Shown here in pieces: positions 1-6,611 of a stretch of DNA of 33,372 bases. Made by a program: the position numbers and the translations under genes. Below the pieces are notes generated by a model. The model ran no database searches. It had not been told where the DNA came from and saw only the letters and a list, made by a program, of their open reading frames with translations. How positions within the stretch are numbered: position 1 is the stretch's first letter; each line of letters begins with the position of its first letter. Source of the stretch: a virus; the IMG/VR virus record IMGVR_UViG_3300025617_000064, positions 1 to 33,372 of that record, one strand, 5' to 3'.

Positions 1-1
1 T

Positions 2-181
2 GCAGAATCTGATGGTAAAAACAACGTTGAGATCGAAGGCGTAGCAGTTGCACGAGACTTAGAATCAACTCCAGATGCAGCAACTGGCGAATGGATGTAC
101 AAAATTGAAGAAAGTGAAACACTAACGTGTAATTTTTATATTGATCCAGGTATTTTAACTTCGGTTCCGACACCAGCATAA
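2..181 (+). CDS. C-terminal end of an unidentified protein (5' partial)
   Basis: An open frame runs in from the left window edge and ends at TAA 179-181, immediately followed by a second in-frame TAA. The 59 visible residues are acidic and rich in Glu, Asp and Thr. They contain VEIEGVAVARDL and end in FYIDPGILTSVPTPA. The start lies outside the window. A strong intrinsic terminator follows directly, so this is the last gene of its transcription unit. No family was recognised; a beta-rich virion or early protein are both possible. Confidence 0.6.
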   Translation, partial: AESDGKNNVEIEGVAVARDLESTPDAATGEWMYKIEESETLTCNFYIDPGILTSVPTPA

Positions 182-182
182 T

Positions 183-208
183 AAAAAGCACCGTGAGGTG
201 CTTTTTTT
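183..208 (+). terminator. Rho-independent terminator
   Basis: A perfect stem AAAAAGCACC (183-192) pairs with GGTGCTTTTT (197-206) around a GTGA tetraloop and runs into seven T residues. It lies one base after the stop codon of the preceding gene and just before the early promoter at 229. Confidence 0.9.
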
Positions 209-228
209 ATAGCCAAAATGCAGAAAAA

Positions 229-262
229 GGTTGACCTTACCCTCTAGTTGTCTTATTATAAT
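229..262 (+). promoter_or_regulatory. Sigma-70-like early promoter 1
   Basis: The -35 box TTGACC (231-236), within GGTTGACC, is followed 17 bp later by TATTAT (254-259). A perfect TATAAT (257-262) overlaps it at 20 bp. The site lies between a terminator and the gene starting at 287. The same GGTTGAC block recurs at 681, 1981 and 2678. Confidence 0.75.
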
Positions 263-286
263 AGTATAGACAGTAAGGAGCAAGAC

Positions 287-631
287 ATGCAAAACGAAAT
301 CCAAAACTTGTTAAACGCAATTGTAGATGATTACCGTTTGTTCTTACTCGGCTCACGTTACCTCGACTTTGAAACTAAAATGGGCGACGTTGAAAAGTTT
401 GCCGACGGACTTGAAGTTAAACAAGGTAAAAAGTACATCAAAATTGAAAAGCAGCTTGGATCACAGCGTATGGTATGGGGTTTTGTTGTTGGTGTAGACA
501 ACGACAAAAAATTCCGCAAAGGCGACATTTTAATGGCGGCAGGGTTCAATGCTCCTGCTCGCAACCAGGCTCGTGGCAACATCTTAGACAACGACTTTGA
601 TGTAACCTGGAGCGGTCCAAAGTATTTGTAA
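287..631 (+). CDS. Small early protein of unknown function
   Basis: A 114-aa protein. The ATG at 287 was chosen because AAGGAG (275-280) lies six bases upstream. The frame also opens at 248, but that lies inside the promoter and would precede the transcription start. The sequence has a short helical N-terminus, then a beta-type region with KQGKKYIKIEKQ and MVWGFVVG, ending in DNDFDVTWSGPKYL. No signal peptide or membrane segment is seen. It forms a one-gene unit between an early promoter and a strong terminator, which fits an early host-directed protein. The family was not recognised. Confidence 0.8.
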   Translation: MQNEIQNLLNAIVDDYRLFLLGSRYLDFETKMGDVEKFADGLEVKQGKKYIKIEKQLGSQRMVWGFVVGVDNDKKFRKGDILMAAGFNAPARNQARGNILDNDFDVTWSGPKYL

Positions 632-650
632 GAATTCTCTTTAAGGTTAC

Positions 651-680
651 AGCCCGGCTTAAGCTACCGGGCTTTTTTTT
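651..680 (+). terminator. Rho-independent terminator
   Basis: AGCCCGG (651-657) pairs with CCGGGCT (667-673) around a nine-base loop and is followed by a run of T to 680. It closes the one-gene unit at 287-631. The next promoter's GG follows without any gap. Confidence 0.9.
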
Positions 681-710
681 GGTTGACTTATCTGTGCTTG
701 TGTCTATAAT
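681..710 (+). promoter_or_regulatory. Sigma-70-like early promoter 2 (tRNA cluster)
   Basis: TTGACT (683-688), in the context GGTTGACT, is followed after 16 bp by a perfect TATAAT (705-710). The first tRNA begins only nine bases after the -10 box, so transcription would start at or next to the mature tRNA 5' end. Confidence 0.8.
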
Positions 711-719
711 AATAAACAT

Positions 720-794
720 GCAGGAGTGATGTTAACGGTAGCATGTCGGTCTCCAAAACCGATCGTTGGGGTTCGAATCCCTACTCCTGTGCCA
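720..794 (+). tRNA. tRNA-Trp (CCA)
   Basis: A full cloverleaf can be drawn. The acceptor GCAGGAG (720-726) pairs with CTCCTGT (784-790). The D stem is ATGT/GCAT. The anticodon stem TCGGT/ACCGA encloses CTCCAAA with anticodon CCA at 753-755. The T arm TGGGG/CCCTA has loop TTCGAAT. Discriminator G is followed by an encoded CCA (792-794). This is the first of three tandem tRNAs under the promoter at 681. It decodes UGG, the only Trp codon. Confidence 0.93.
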
Positions 795-798
795 AGAT

Positions 799-874
799 TG
801 CCCTATAGCTCAGTTGGTAGAGCAACGGACTGTTAATCCGTTTGTCCCTGGTTCGAGCCCAGGTGGGGCAGCCA
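799..874 (+). tRNA. tRNA-Asn (GTT)
   Basis: The acceptor TGCCCTA (799-805) pairs with TGGGGCA (864-870). The anticodon stem ACGGA/TCCGT carries GTT at 832-834. The T arm CCTGG/CCAGG has the canonical TTCGAGC loop. Discriminator G is followed by encoded CCA (872-874). It lies four bases after the Trp tRNA, so the cluster is surely co-transcribed. Confidence 0.95.
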
Positions 875-878
875 TTTT

Positions 879-953
879 GTGGACGTGGCTGAAAGGTCAG
901 GCGACAGACTGCAAATCTGTTTTATGCTGGTTCGAATCCAGTCGTCCACTCCA
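879..953 (+). tRNA. tRNA-Cys (GCA)
   Basis: The acceptor GTGGACG (879-885) pairs with CGTCCAC (943-949). The anticodon stem ACAGA/TCTGT holds GCA at 911-913. The T stem CTGG/CCAG has loop TTCGAAT. Discriminator T is followed by encoded CCA (951-953). It is four bases after tRNA-Asn. No clear terminator follows, so transcripts may continue into the gene at 994. Confidence 0.93.
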
Positions 954-980
954 CATTTGTTGATTCAAAATAAGTTTTAT

Positions 981-988
981 TTTAAATA
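981..988 (+). promoter_or_regulatory. Weak late-promoter-like box TTTAAATA
   Basis: TTTAAATA resembles the T4 late consensus TATAAATA, but it ends only five bases before the ATG at 994. A transcript from it would be essentially leaderless. Expression of the 994 gene by read-through from the tRNA promoter is equally possible. Confidence 0.3.
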
Positions 989-993
989 GTGTT

Positions 994-1977
994 ATGGACA
1001 ATTTTGATTATAGTAGAGTTACCAACGATAAGACATGGTACAAAGACAGTGGACTAATTGGAACAGGAAACATACTTTGGCTTACATTTAAAGAACAAAA
1101 TTGGACAATCGACGAAATAAAAGCTCAAACTGATTGGGATAATGCTGAAAAGATTTTCCTGATAGGTCAAGAAGCTAGAATATTAGATTGGACAAAAGAA
1201 GATCCCAGGATTCATGTTTGGGACAGTGAGCACCATCCAGGCAAGGACAGGTATCGCTGTTACTATTATTGGATACATGAGGCTAAAGAAGTTGAACTTG
1301 CTTACAATGCAAGAGCTAAATTAACCAACCCATTGGAAAATAAACCTCAATATACATTTAACGCACTATTAGGTTATGCTAGAGAACACAGGGTGTTTGT
1401 ATACAACAGTATTCTAGAACACAGGTTAGAATCTAAAATTTTATTAAACTATATAGGTGATCAAGCTAATCAAAAATGGATTCCTGGTACCGACTTCGAC
1501 AAAGATGTTGACACTCCTTCGCTTTTTTATGCTGCAACACCAATGCCGTTGAATCAACCTGGCATGTATGGCAGATTAGGTATAATTGTTCCGCATAAAG
1601 TGTATAATCAAAGTTGGTTTTCTATAGTTGCCGAAACAAGACCTGATCAAAGATTCATCACTGAAAAAACAATGAAGCCGATAATAGCAAAAAAACTATT
1701 TGTGTTGTTTGGCGCAAAGCACCATCTTAAAGATCTCAGAGAGTTAGGGTTTAAAACGTTTGACAGTGTTATCGACGAAGAATACGATAATATCTTAGAC
1801 AACGAAACTCGTTGGCGGGCTGCTTTTGAGCAAGTCAGGTATCTTTGCGATCAAGATCCTGCGGAAGTGTATACGAAAATCTTACCTGTGCTAGAACACA
1901 ATCAAAAACATTTCTTTGAACTAAACTTGTTAGAAAATGCATTTGCTGAAGTTAATGCTATTGCACGTTACTCATAA
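994..1977 (+). CDS. Glycosyltransferase-like protein, paralogue 1
   Basis: A 327-aa protein without signal peptide or membrane segments. The C-terminal third carries a signature also found in the genes at 9936 and 19895. It reads FITEKTMKPIIAKK (about 224-237), a hydrophobic strand plus Gly (LFVLFGA), then L-x2-LGFKTF and a following acidic D-x2-YD. This EK...G...L..GF layout recalls the nucleotide-sugar side of GT-B/exostosin-like enzymes, but no catalytic assignment can be made by eye. It stands alone between the tRNAs and the early promoter at 1981. No good Shine-Dalgarno precedes the ATG. Confidence 0.7.
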   Translation: MDNFDYSRVTNDKTWYKDSGLIGTGNILWLTFKEQNWTIDEIKAQTDWDNAEKIFLIGQEARILDWTKEDPRIHVWDSEHHPGKDRYRCYYYWIHEAKEVELAYNARAKLTNPLENKPQYTFNALLGYAREHRVFVYNSILEHRLESKILLNYIGDQANQKWIPGTDFDKDVDTPSLFYAATPMPLNQPGMYGRLGIIVPHKVYNQSWFSIVAETRPDQRFITEKTMKPIIAKKLFVLFGAKHHLKDLRELGFKTFDSVIDEEYDNILDNETRWRAAFEQVRYLCDQDPAEVYTKILPVLEHNQKHFFELNLLENAFAEVNAIARYS

Positions 1978-1980
1978 AAA

Positions 1981-2011
1981 GGTTGACCTTTTTGTCTAAT
2001 TCGGTTACACT
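1981..2011 (+). promoter_or_regulatory. Sigma-70-like early promoter 3
   Basis: TTGACC (1983-1988) within GGTTGACC is followed after 17 bp by TACACT (2006-2011). It lies three bases after the stop of the 994 gene and drives the 2039-2674 group. Confidence 0.7.
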
Positions 2012-2038
2012 ATTAATATAGAAAGTTAGGAGAGCGTT

Positions 2039-2164
2039 ATGGATATTATTGAAGAGTTTGATGTAGCAACCGAAGTTGATCGTTATAAAGAGTATTCTGA
2101 ATCTCAAGCATTTGATGTTTTCATTGACGAGCTTGCAATTCTTCATTGCGGAGACGTTTATTAA
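2039..2164 (+). CDS. 41-aa acidic microprotein
   Basis: A short open frame that starts at ATG 2039 with AGGAG (2028-2032) six bases upstream and ends at TAA 2162-2164. It encodes 41 residues: an acidic N-terminus (MDIIEEFDVATEVD), a Tyr/Glu-rich middle and a C-terminal LAILHCGDVY. Evidence that it is real: it follows an early promoter at the right distance, has a good ribosome binding site, and its stop overlaps the next start (TAATG). Function is unknown. Translational coupling to the SWIM protein downstream is likely. Confidence 0.7.
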   Translation: MDIIEEFDVATEVDRYKEYSESQAFDVFIDELAILHCGDVY

Positions 2165-2508
2165 TGATCAAGATATTGCGCGAAGTCACTGGTACTGTAA
2201 ATGGTTTTACTTACCAGCCACACCTTTATTATGTACGTGGTGACAAACTGGTTTGGTTTCAAGTTGCTGACTACAGCCGCGGATTAGACAAATACGCAGT
2301 GCCTAAAAAGTTTGATCGTGCTAGACGCAAATTTGAAACCATTGGCAAAATTGAAGAAGAAGCAGACATCAAATCAAACACTGTTGAAGTTGTAGGCAGT
2401 AAAGGGAAAACATATACTGTAGACTTAGACGAAGGCACTTGTAATTGCACAGGATTTAGATTTCGTGGAAAATGCAAACACTTTGAACAAGCCATTGGGG
2501 TTAGATAA
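2164..2508 (+). CDS. SWIM-type zinc-finger protein
   Basis: A 114-aa protein. The ATG at 2164 overlaps the previous stop as TAATG; an in-frame opening at 2146 lies inside the preceding gene without its own site. The C-terminus has C93-x-C95, eight residues, then C104-x-H106. This is the CxC...CxH pattern of SWIM zinc fingers, which bind DNA or protein. The N-terminal half (GFTYQPHLYYVRGDKLVWF) is beta-rich and unassigned. It belongs to the early unit from promoter 1981. A regulatory or nucleic-acid-binding role is inferred from the finger alone. Confidence 0.78.
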   Translation: MIKILREVTGTVNGFTYQPHLYYVRGDKLVWFQVADYSRGLDKYAVPKKFDRARRKFETIGKIEEEADIKSNTVEVVGSKGKTYTVDLDEGTCNCTGFRFRGKCKHFEQAIGVR

Positions 2509-2674
2509 CATAAGTCAGGTTAAAAATACCTGGGTATTCTTTGACGATCATTTTAGTTTGATTGCTCACGTGGGTTACAATGGATTTAGTTTGTTGCCTG
2601 AGTGGGTAGACAGAATGATCGAATATTGTGAATATAAAGTAATCAATCGTCACGGTGAAAAAATAAAAGTATAA
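2465..2674 (+). CDS. Small hypothetical protein (start uncertain)
   Basis: An open frame ends at TAA 2672-2674 and continues back into the SWIM gene. Possible starts are GTG 2465 (69 aa, 44-base overlap) or TTG 2495 (59 aa, 14-base overlap). Neither has a clear ribosome binding site. The distinctive part, VKNTWVFFDDHFSLIAHVGY followed by LLPEWVDRMIEY, looks like a folded alpha/beta protein. It fills a space that otherwise has no gene in this packed genome. Function is unknown. Confidence 0.55.
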   Translation: MENANTLNKPLGLDNISQVKNTWVFFDDHFSLIAHVGYNGFSLLPEWVDRMIEYCEYKVINRHGEKIKV

Positions 2675-2677
2675 AAC

Positions 2678-2708
2678 GGTTGACCAGAATACAAACTTAT
2701 CTTATACT
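2678..2708 (+). promoter_or_regulatory. Sigma-70-like early promoter 4
   Basis: TTGACC (2680-2685) in GGTTGACC is followed by a 17-bp spacer and TATACT (2703-2708). It directs the AAA+ ATPase gene with a leader of about 30 bases containing AGGAG at 2735-2739. Confidence 0.8.
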
Positions 2709-2746
2709 ATATGTATAGTTAGAAATTGACACATAGGAGCTAGATG

Positions 2747-3553
2747 ATGTCAGTAGCAAAAAAAGCAGTAACCAAGTTCGAAACAGACGAGCAAGTAATG
2801 AAGCGTATTAAAACACGTTTTGATATCTTGCACGATATGACCAAAGCCGCAATCAACAACGATGTTCGTGCAATGATTGTAACAGGACCTCCAGGTGTGG
2901 GCAAGAGCTTTGGGGTTGAAGCTGAATTAGAAAAGGCTTCAATGTTTGACGTAATTGGAGGCAGTGGCCTCAAGTACGAAGTTGTAAAAGGTGCAATGAC
3001 AGCAGTGGGGTTGTACGCTACACTGTACAAGCACAGTGATCGAAATCACGTGCTGGTGTTTGATGATTGTGACAGTGTGCTGATGGATGATCTCTCTCTT
3101 AACATCCTCAAGGCAGCTCTTGACTCAGGCAAGAAGCGTACAATCCACTGGAATGCGGATAGTTCAAAATTGCGTGGCGAGGGTATTCCTAACAAGTTTG
3201 ATTTCCACGGCAGTGTTATCTTTATAACTAATATTAAGTTTGAGAACGTGCGTAGCAAAAAGCTCAAAGACCATCTGGAAGCACTGCAAAGTCGTTGCCA
3301 CTATTTGGATCTTACATTGGACACAATGCGTGATAAACTGCTACGCATCAAACAGATTTTCCAAGAAGGAGAACTGTTCGAGGCATATGGATTCACACCA
3401 GAGCAAGGAGAAGAGATTCTTGCGTTTATGGGCGAAAACAAAAATCGCCTACGTGAAATGAGTTTGCGTATGGCTCTTAAGATTGCTGACTTAACCAAAG
3501 TAAGCAGTAATTGGAAAGAGTTGGCAGAGAATACAGTAATGTATCGTGCCTAA
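2747..3553 (+). CDS. AAA+ ATPase
   Basis: A 268-aa ATPase. Walker A GPPGVGKS is at residues 47-54 and Walker B VLVFDDCD at 102-109. A later SVIFITN strand probably holds the sensor Asn. ATG 2747 is preferred because AGGAG (2735-2739) is seven bases upstream; ATG 2744 is only four bases away. The gene is monocistronic under early promoter 2678 and is followed by a structured RNA region. One loop of that region is complementary to this gene's ribosome binding site, suggesting feedback control. The cellular target is unknown. Related AAA+ proteins occur in T4-like marine phages, as far as I recall. Confidence 0.88.
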   Translation: MSVAKKAVTKFETDEQVMKRIKTRFDILHDMTKAAINNDVRAMIVTGPPGVGKSFGVEAELEKASMFDVIGGSGLKYEVVKGAMTAVGLYATLYKHSDRNHVLVFDDCDSVLMDDLSLNILKAALDSGKKRTIHWNADSSKLRGEGIPNKFDFHGSVIFITNIKFENVRSKKLKDHLEALQSRCHYLDLTLDTMRDKLLRIKQIFQEGELFEAYGFTPEQGEEILAFMGENKNRLREMSLRMALKIADLTKVSSNWKELAENTVMYRA

Positions 3554-3563
3554 AGAATTACAA

Positions 3564-3632
3564 CTAGACCGAAAGGCTAGTGTAATATAGATCGTCATTT
3601 CACAGTCTAGCTCCTGGACGATCTATCACTTA
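3564..3632 (+). ncRNA. Candidate structured RNA with anti-RBS loop
   Basis: Two hairpins lie in the gene-free stretch after the ATPase. The first (3564-3580) has a GAAA tetraloop with CTAG.CC paired to GGCTAG. The second has a perfect 10-bp stem: ATAGATCGTC (3587-3596) with GACGATCTAT (3617-3626), around a 20-base loop. Within that loop TCTAGCTCCT (3606-3615) is the exact reverse complement of AGGAGCTAGA (2735-2744), the ribosome binding site and first start base of the upstream ATPase gene. The region may be a regulatory 3' UTR or a processed small RNA. No convincing separate promoter was seen. Confidence 0.55.
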
Positions 3633-3667
3633 AGGCGGGCGGTGTAAAAGCCCCCGCCTGTTTTTTT
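3633..3667 (+). terminator. Rho-independent terminator
   Basis: AGGCGGG (3633-3639) pairs with CCCGCCT (3653-3659) and is followed by G and seven T. It ends the ATPase/structured-RNA transcript 13 bases before the next gene. Confidence 0.88.
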
Positions 3668-3679
3668 ATTAAGGCTAAT

Positions 3680-4450
3680 ATGAAAATACTTGCATCTGGT
3701 TGTAGTTTTACCAAAGGTCATGGATTAGATTTAGAACATAATGATCCAAAATTATGGGTAAATCAAATAGCCAATAAATTGAACAGCAAAGTCCATAACA
3801 TCGCTGAACACGGCTACAATAATCAAACAATTTTTCTTGAAACTCTTAATCAACTAACACACAATGACTATGATCTTGCTATAGTTGCATGGAGTGTGTT
3901 GCCCAGGTGGAATTTTCATTTAGGATTTGAACTGTATACTACACACAGCCATTTAAGTGGTCACGCAATTAATACCAATCAAAAAAACTTTTCAGCAAAA
4001 TGGCAAAGTGATTTAAAAAATAAATTGTTAGAAGGGCACAATGACCATTGGCACTTGCTCGAACTTGTTAAGTATGTTAACATTTTAATAAACGTGCAAA
4101 CAAAATTAAAAAATCAAAAGATTGTTTTTGTTAACACATACGGTTATTGGGCTGATAACTTTTTTACAAAAAAGAATATAGCATTACCCAGTGATCTGTC
4201 AGACTATGAACAAGAGTTATTAAATGTTGAGACAAGGGACGATGAAGAAATATTCGCACTTTACAACTTGATGCACGAACAATATTCAGAATCCGGGGGA
4301 ATACAGGAAAAATATTGGTTAAATTTGTATAATTCTTTTGGGAAATTAAAAATTGACGATGCGTCAGAAATAGATAAACACCCAGGTTACGCTAGTCAAA
4401 ATATATTTGTTGATCAATTGTGGCCCATACTTGAAGAAAAAATTAAATGA
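3680..4450 (+). CDS. SGNH-like hydrolase, paralogue 1
   Basis: A 256-aa protein. The N-terminal strand MKILASGCSFTKG places a Ser in the GCS(F/W) turn, and the C-terminus carries DKHPGYASQ, a plausible Asp/His pair. This S...D-x-H layout is that of SGNH/GDSL esterases and acetylhydrolases, although the family block is GCSFT, not GDSL. The same signature recurs at 5904, 13202 and 13872. The gene opens the long overlapping array; its end overlaps the UvsW start as ATGA. It is notably A/T-rich compared with UvsW. The substrate is unknown; acyl groups on surface glycans are one guess. Confidence 0.72.
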   Translation: MKILASGCSFTKGHGLDLEHNDPKLWVNQIANKLNSKVHNIAEHGYNNQTIFLETLNQLTHNDYDLAIVAWSVLPRWNFHLGFELYTTHSHLSGHAINTNQKNFSAKWQSDLKNKLLEGHNDHWHLLELVKYVNILINVQTKLKNQKIVFVNTYGYWADNFFTKKNIALPSDLSDYEQELLNVETRDDEEIFALYNLMHEQYSESGGIQEKYWLNLYNSFGKLKIDDASEIDKHPGYASQNIFVDQLWPILEEKIK

Positions 4451-5907
4451 GAACAGCACACTTAATCGTCAAAGACGAAGTAAATTTAAAAATTGAAGGG
4501 CTTGAATTGGACACCAGACGTAAACTGGTAAACAAGTTCAAGTATGATGTACCTTATGCTCGTTACTTGCCAGCAGTCCGCCTCGGACGTTGGGACGGTA
4601 AAGTCAGCTATTTTCAACTTGGCGGTAGCACCTTTGTAAACCTGTTGCCTGAGATTCTTCCCGTACTAGAAGCAGAGCGTTACGATATTGAACTAACAGA
4701 TCTGCGCGAGTATCGCACCAACTTTGATTTTGAACCTGTAACAGAAGAAAGTTACGCAGACATACTGTGGCCAAAGAATCATCCAGCAGAAGGACAGCCG
4801 GTTAAACTGCGTGACTATCAAGTTGAAATTGTAAACGGCTTTTTACAAAATCCACAGTGCCTGCAAGAGATTGCAACAGGTGCTGGTAAAACTATTATGA
4901 CTGCGGCACTTAGTGAACGAGTAGAGCAGTATGGACGCAGTATTGTAATTGTACCAAACAAGAGTCTAGTTACACAAACGGAAAAGGATTACCGTAACAT
5001 GCAGTTGGATGTGGGTGTGTTTTATGGCGACCGTAAGGAATTTGGTTGCAAGCACACTATCTGCACTTGGCAAAGTCTAAACGTGCTACTAAAGAATACT
5101 CGTAATCAAGTTGCTGAGATTACTATCAATGAGTTTCTTGAAGATGTGGTAGCAGTTATTGTAGACGAAGTACATATGGCCAAAGCAGATGCTCTAAAGA
5201 CGCTACTTACCGGCGTGATGAGCCACATTCCTATTCGTTGGGGACTAACAGGCACAGTGCCCAAAGAACAGTTTGAGTTTCAAAGTATTCATGTAAGTTT
5301 AGGTCCTGTGATCAACAAGCTCAGTGCTAGTGAACTACAAGATCAAGGAGTGCTAGCACAGTGTCATGTTAACATTGTGCAATTAGTAGATCACGTGGAA
5401 CATAATAACTATCAAAGTGAGCTTAAATATTTGTTAGAAGAAGCAGGAAGACTAGACACTATTGCCGGCCTAGCAGAGGAAGTAAACAAGACTGGCAATA
5501 CTCTAATCTTGGTAGATCGTATCTCGGCAGGCACTGCATTGCAGGAACGTTTGCCAGACAGTGTGTTCATCTCAGGATCTACCAAAGCAGGTGAACGTCA
5601 AGATCATTATGACGAAGTACAGATCTCGGAAGGGAAAATCATCATTGCTACATATGGAGTTGCGGCTGTTGGGATTAATATTCCTCGGATATTCAATCTT
5701 GTTCTTATTGAGCCTGGTAAGAGTTTTGTTCGGGTAATACAAAGTATCGGGCGTGGCATTCGTAAAGCTGAAGACAAAGACCACGTACAAATTTGGGATA
5801 TAACTAGTACATGTAAGTTTGCTAAACGTCACTTAACAAAACGCAAAGCCTACTACAAAGAAGCAAACTATCCATTCACTGTGGAGAAACTGGATTGGCA
5901 AAAGTGA
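4447..5907 (+). CDS. uvsW: UvsW-like DNA/RNA helicase
   Basis: A 486-aa superfamily 2 helicase. An N-terminal domain (1-85), including RYLPAVRLGRWDGKVSYF, matches the DNA-recognition domain of T4 UvsW. Helicase motifs follow: ATGAGKT (143-149), DEVH (240-243), GLTGT (266-270) and a C-terminal QSIGRGIRK arginine-finger motif. T4 UvsW unwinds R-loops and branched DNA, shifts replication from origin- to recombination-dependent mode and restarts forks. Length is close to T4 UvsW. ATG 4447 overlaps the previous TGA. The next gene starts inside its stop as GTGA. Confidence 0.95.
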   Translation: MRTAHLIVKDEVNLKIEGLELDTRRKLVNKFKYDVPYARYLPAVRLGRWDGKVSYFQLGGSTFVNLLPEILPVLEAERYDIELTDLREYRTNFDFEPVTEESYADILWPKNHPAEGQPVKLRDYQVEIVNGFLQNPQCLQEIATGAGKTIMTAALSERVEQYGRSIVIVPNKSLVTQTEKDYRNMQLDVGVFYGDRKEFGCKHTICTWQSLNVLLKNTRNQVAEITINEFLEDVVAVIVDEVHMAKADALKTLLTGVMSHIPIRWGLTGTVPKEQFEFQSIHVSLGPVINKLSASELQDQGVLAQCHVNIVQLVDHVEHNNYQSELKYLLEEAGRLDTIAGLAEEVNKTGNTLILVDRISAGTALQERLPDSVFISGSTKAGERQDHYDEVQISEGKIIIATYGVAAVGINIPRIFNLVLIEPGKSFVRVIQSIGRGIRKAEDKDHVQIWDITSTCKFAKRHLTKRKAYYKEANYPFTVEKLDWQK

Positions 5908-6611
5908 AAACACTTTACAGTCTAGGTTGTAGTTTTATGAGCGACGATACAAGTCGTCCTCATGAGCGTACATTCTTGCAACAGTTTTGCGATAAACACA
6001 ATTACGAATACCATTGCCTTGCTAGGCCAGGTGCTACAAACTTTGTTATTAATTTACAAGTAGATATGGCAATAAAACAACAGCCAGATTTAATTGTTAT
6101 AGGTGGTACCAGCAGCGATAGAATTCAAATTGTTATGGATCCAGATAATTGGCGAGCACCATTGGAACTAAAACACATAGTGTACAAAGGCTACAAGTGT
6201 AGCAGTGAAACTGAACTAATGTCCAACGAAGAATTCATTGTAGCAGATACACTAGCAAACATAGTAGAAGCACCTTATGTTAGTGTACCAGAACATACCA
6301 AGAAGGCTGTTAAAAACTATATTGCAGAATTACATGATACTGGGCTACAGTATCATATCGACGGTTGCATACTACGAGATAGTTTAAGAAAATTGCTGGA
6401 CAGCGGTTTAAACTTTATTTTTATCCCAGGGCCTATGTTTCCGATGGGCTGGCGTCGGCTAGTAGGAAATAGAATATGGCCCAAGGATAAACCTCAACCT
6501 TGGGATATGCCATGTGGATCGCATAATATCAGTAATCATAATCCTCCTGAGGCTCATGCACAATTTTTACAAACATTAGAGGAGATACTTGATGATTTAC
6601 AATGGGTCTAA
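5904..6611 (+). CDS. SGNH-like hydrolase, paralogue 2
   Basis: A 235-aa protein. GTG 5904 was chosen because it overlaps the UvsW stop (GTGA), as neighbouring genes do. An upstream in-frame TTG at 5895 adds three residues. It begins KTLYSLGCSFMSDD, has a central DLIVIGGTSSDR strand-turn typical of the second SGNH block, and ends with SHNISNHNPPEAH, a His-rich segment at the place of the catalytic His. It is more divergent than the copies at 13202 and 13872. No secretion signal is seen, so it would act in the cytoplasm unless released at lysis. Confidence 0.68.
   Translation: MKTLYSLGCSFMSDDTSRPHERTFLQQFCDKHNYEYHCLARPGATNFVINLQVDMAIKQQPDLIVIGGTSSDRIQIVMDPDNWRAPLELKHIVYKGYKCSSETELMSNEEFIVADTLANIVEAPYVSVPEHTKKAVKNYIAELHDTGLQYHIDGCILRDSLRKLLDSGLNFIFIPGPMFPMGWRRLVGNRIWPKDKPQPWDMPCGSHNISNHNPPEAHAQFLQTLEEILDDLQWV

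Noticed and set aside
766-963. 65-aa open frame over the tRNA cluster
   Set aside because: It is translated tRNA sequence; three full cloverleaves with CCA ends explain the region.
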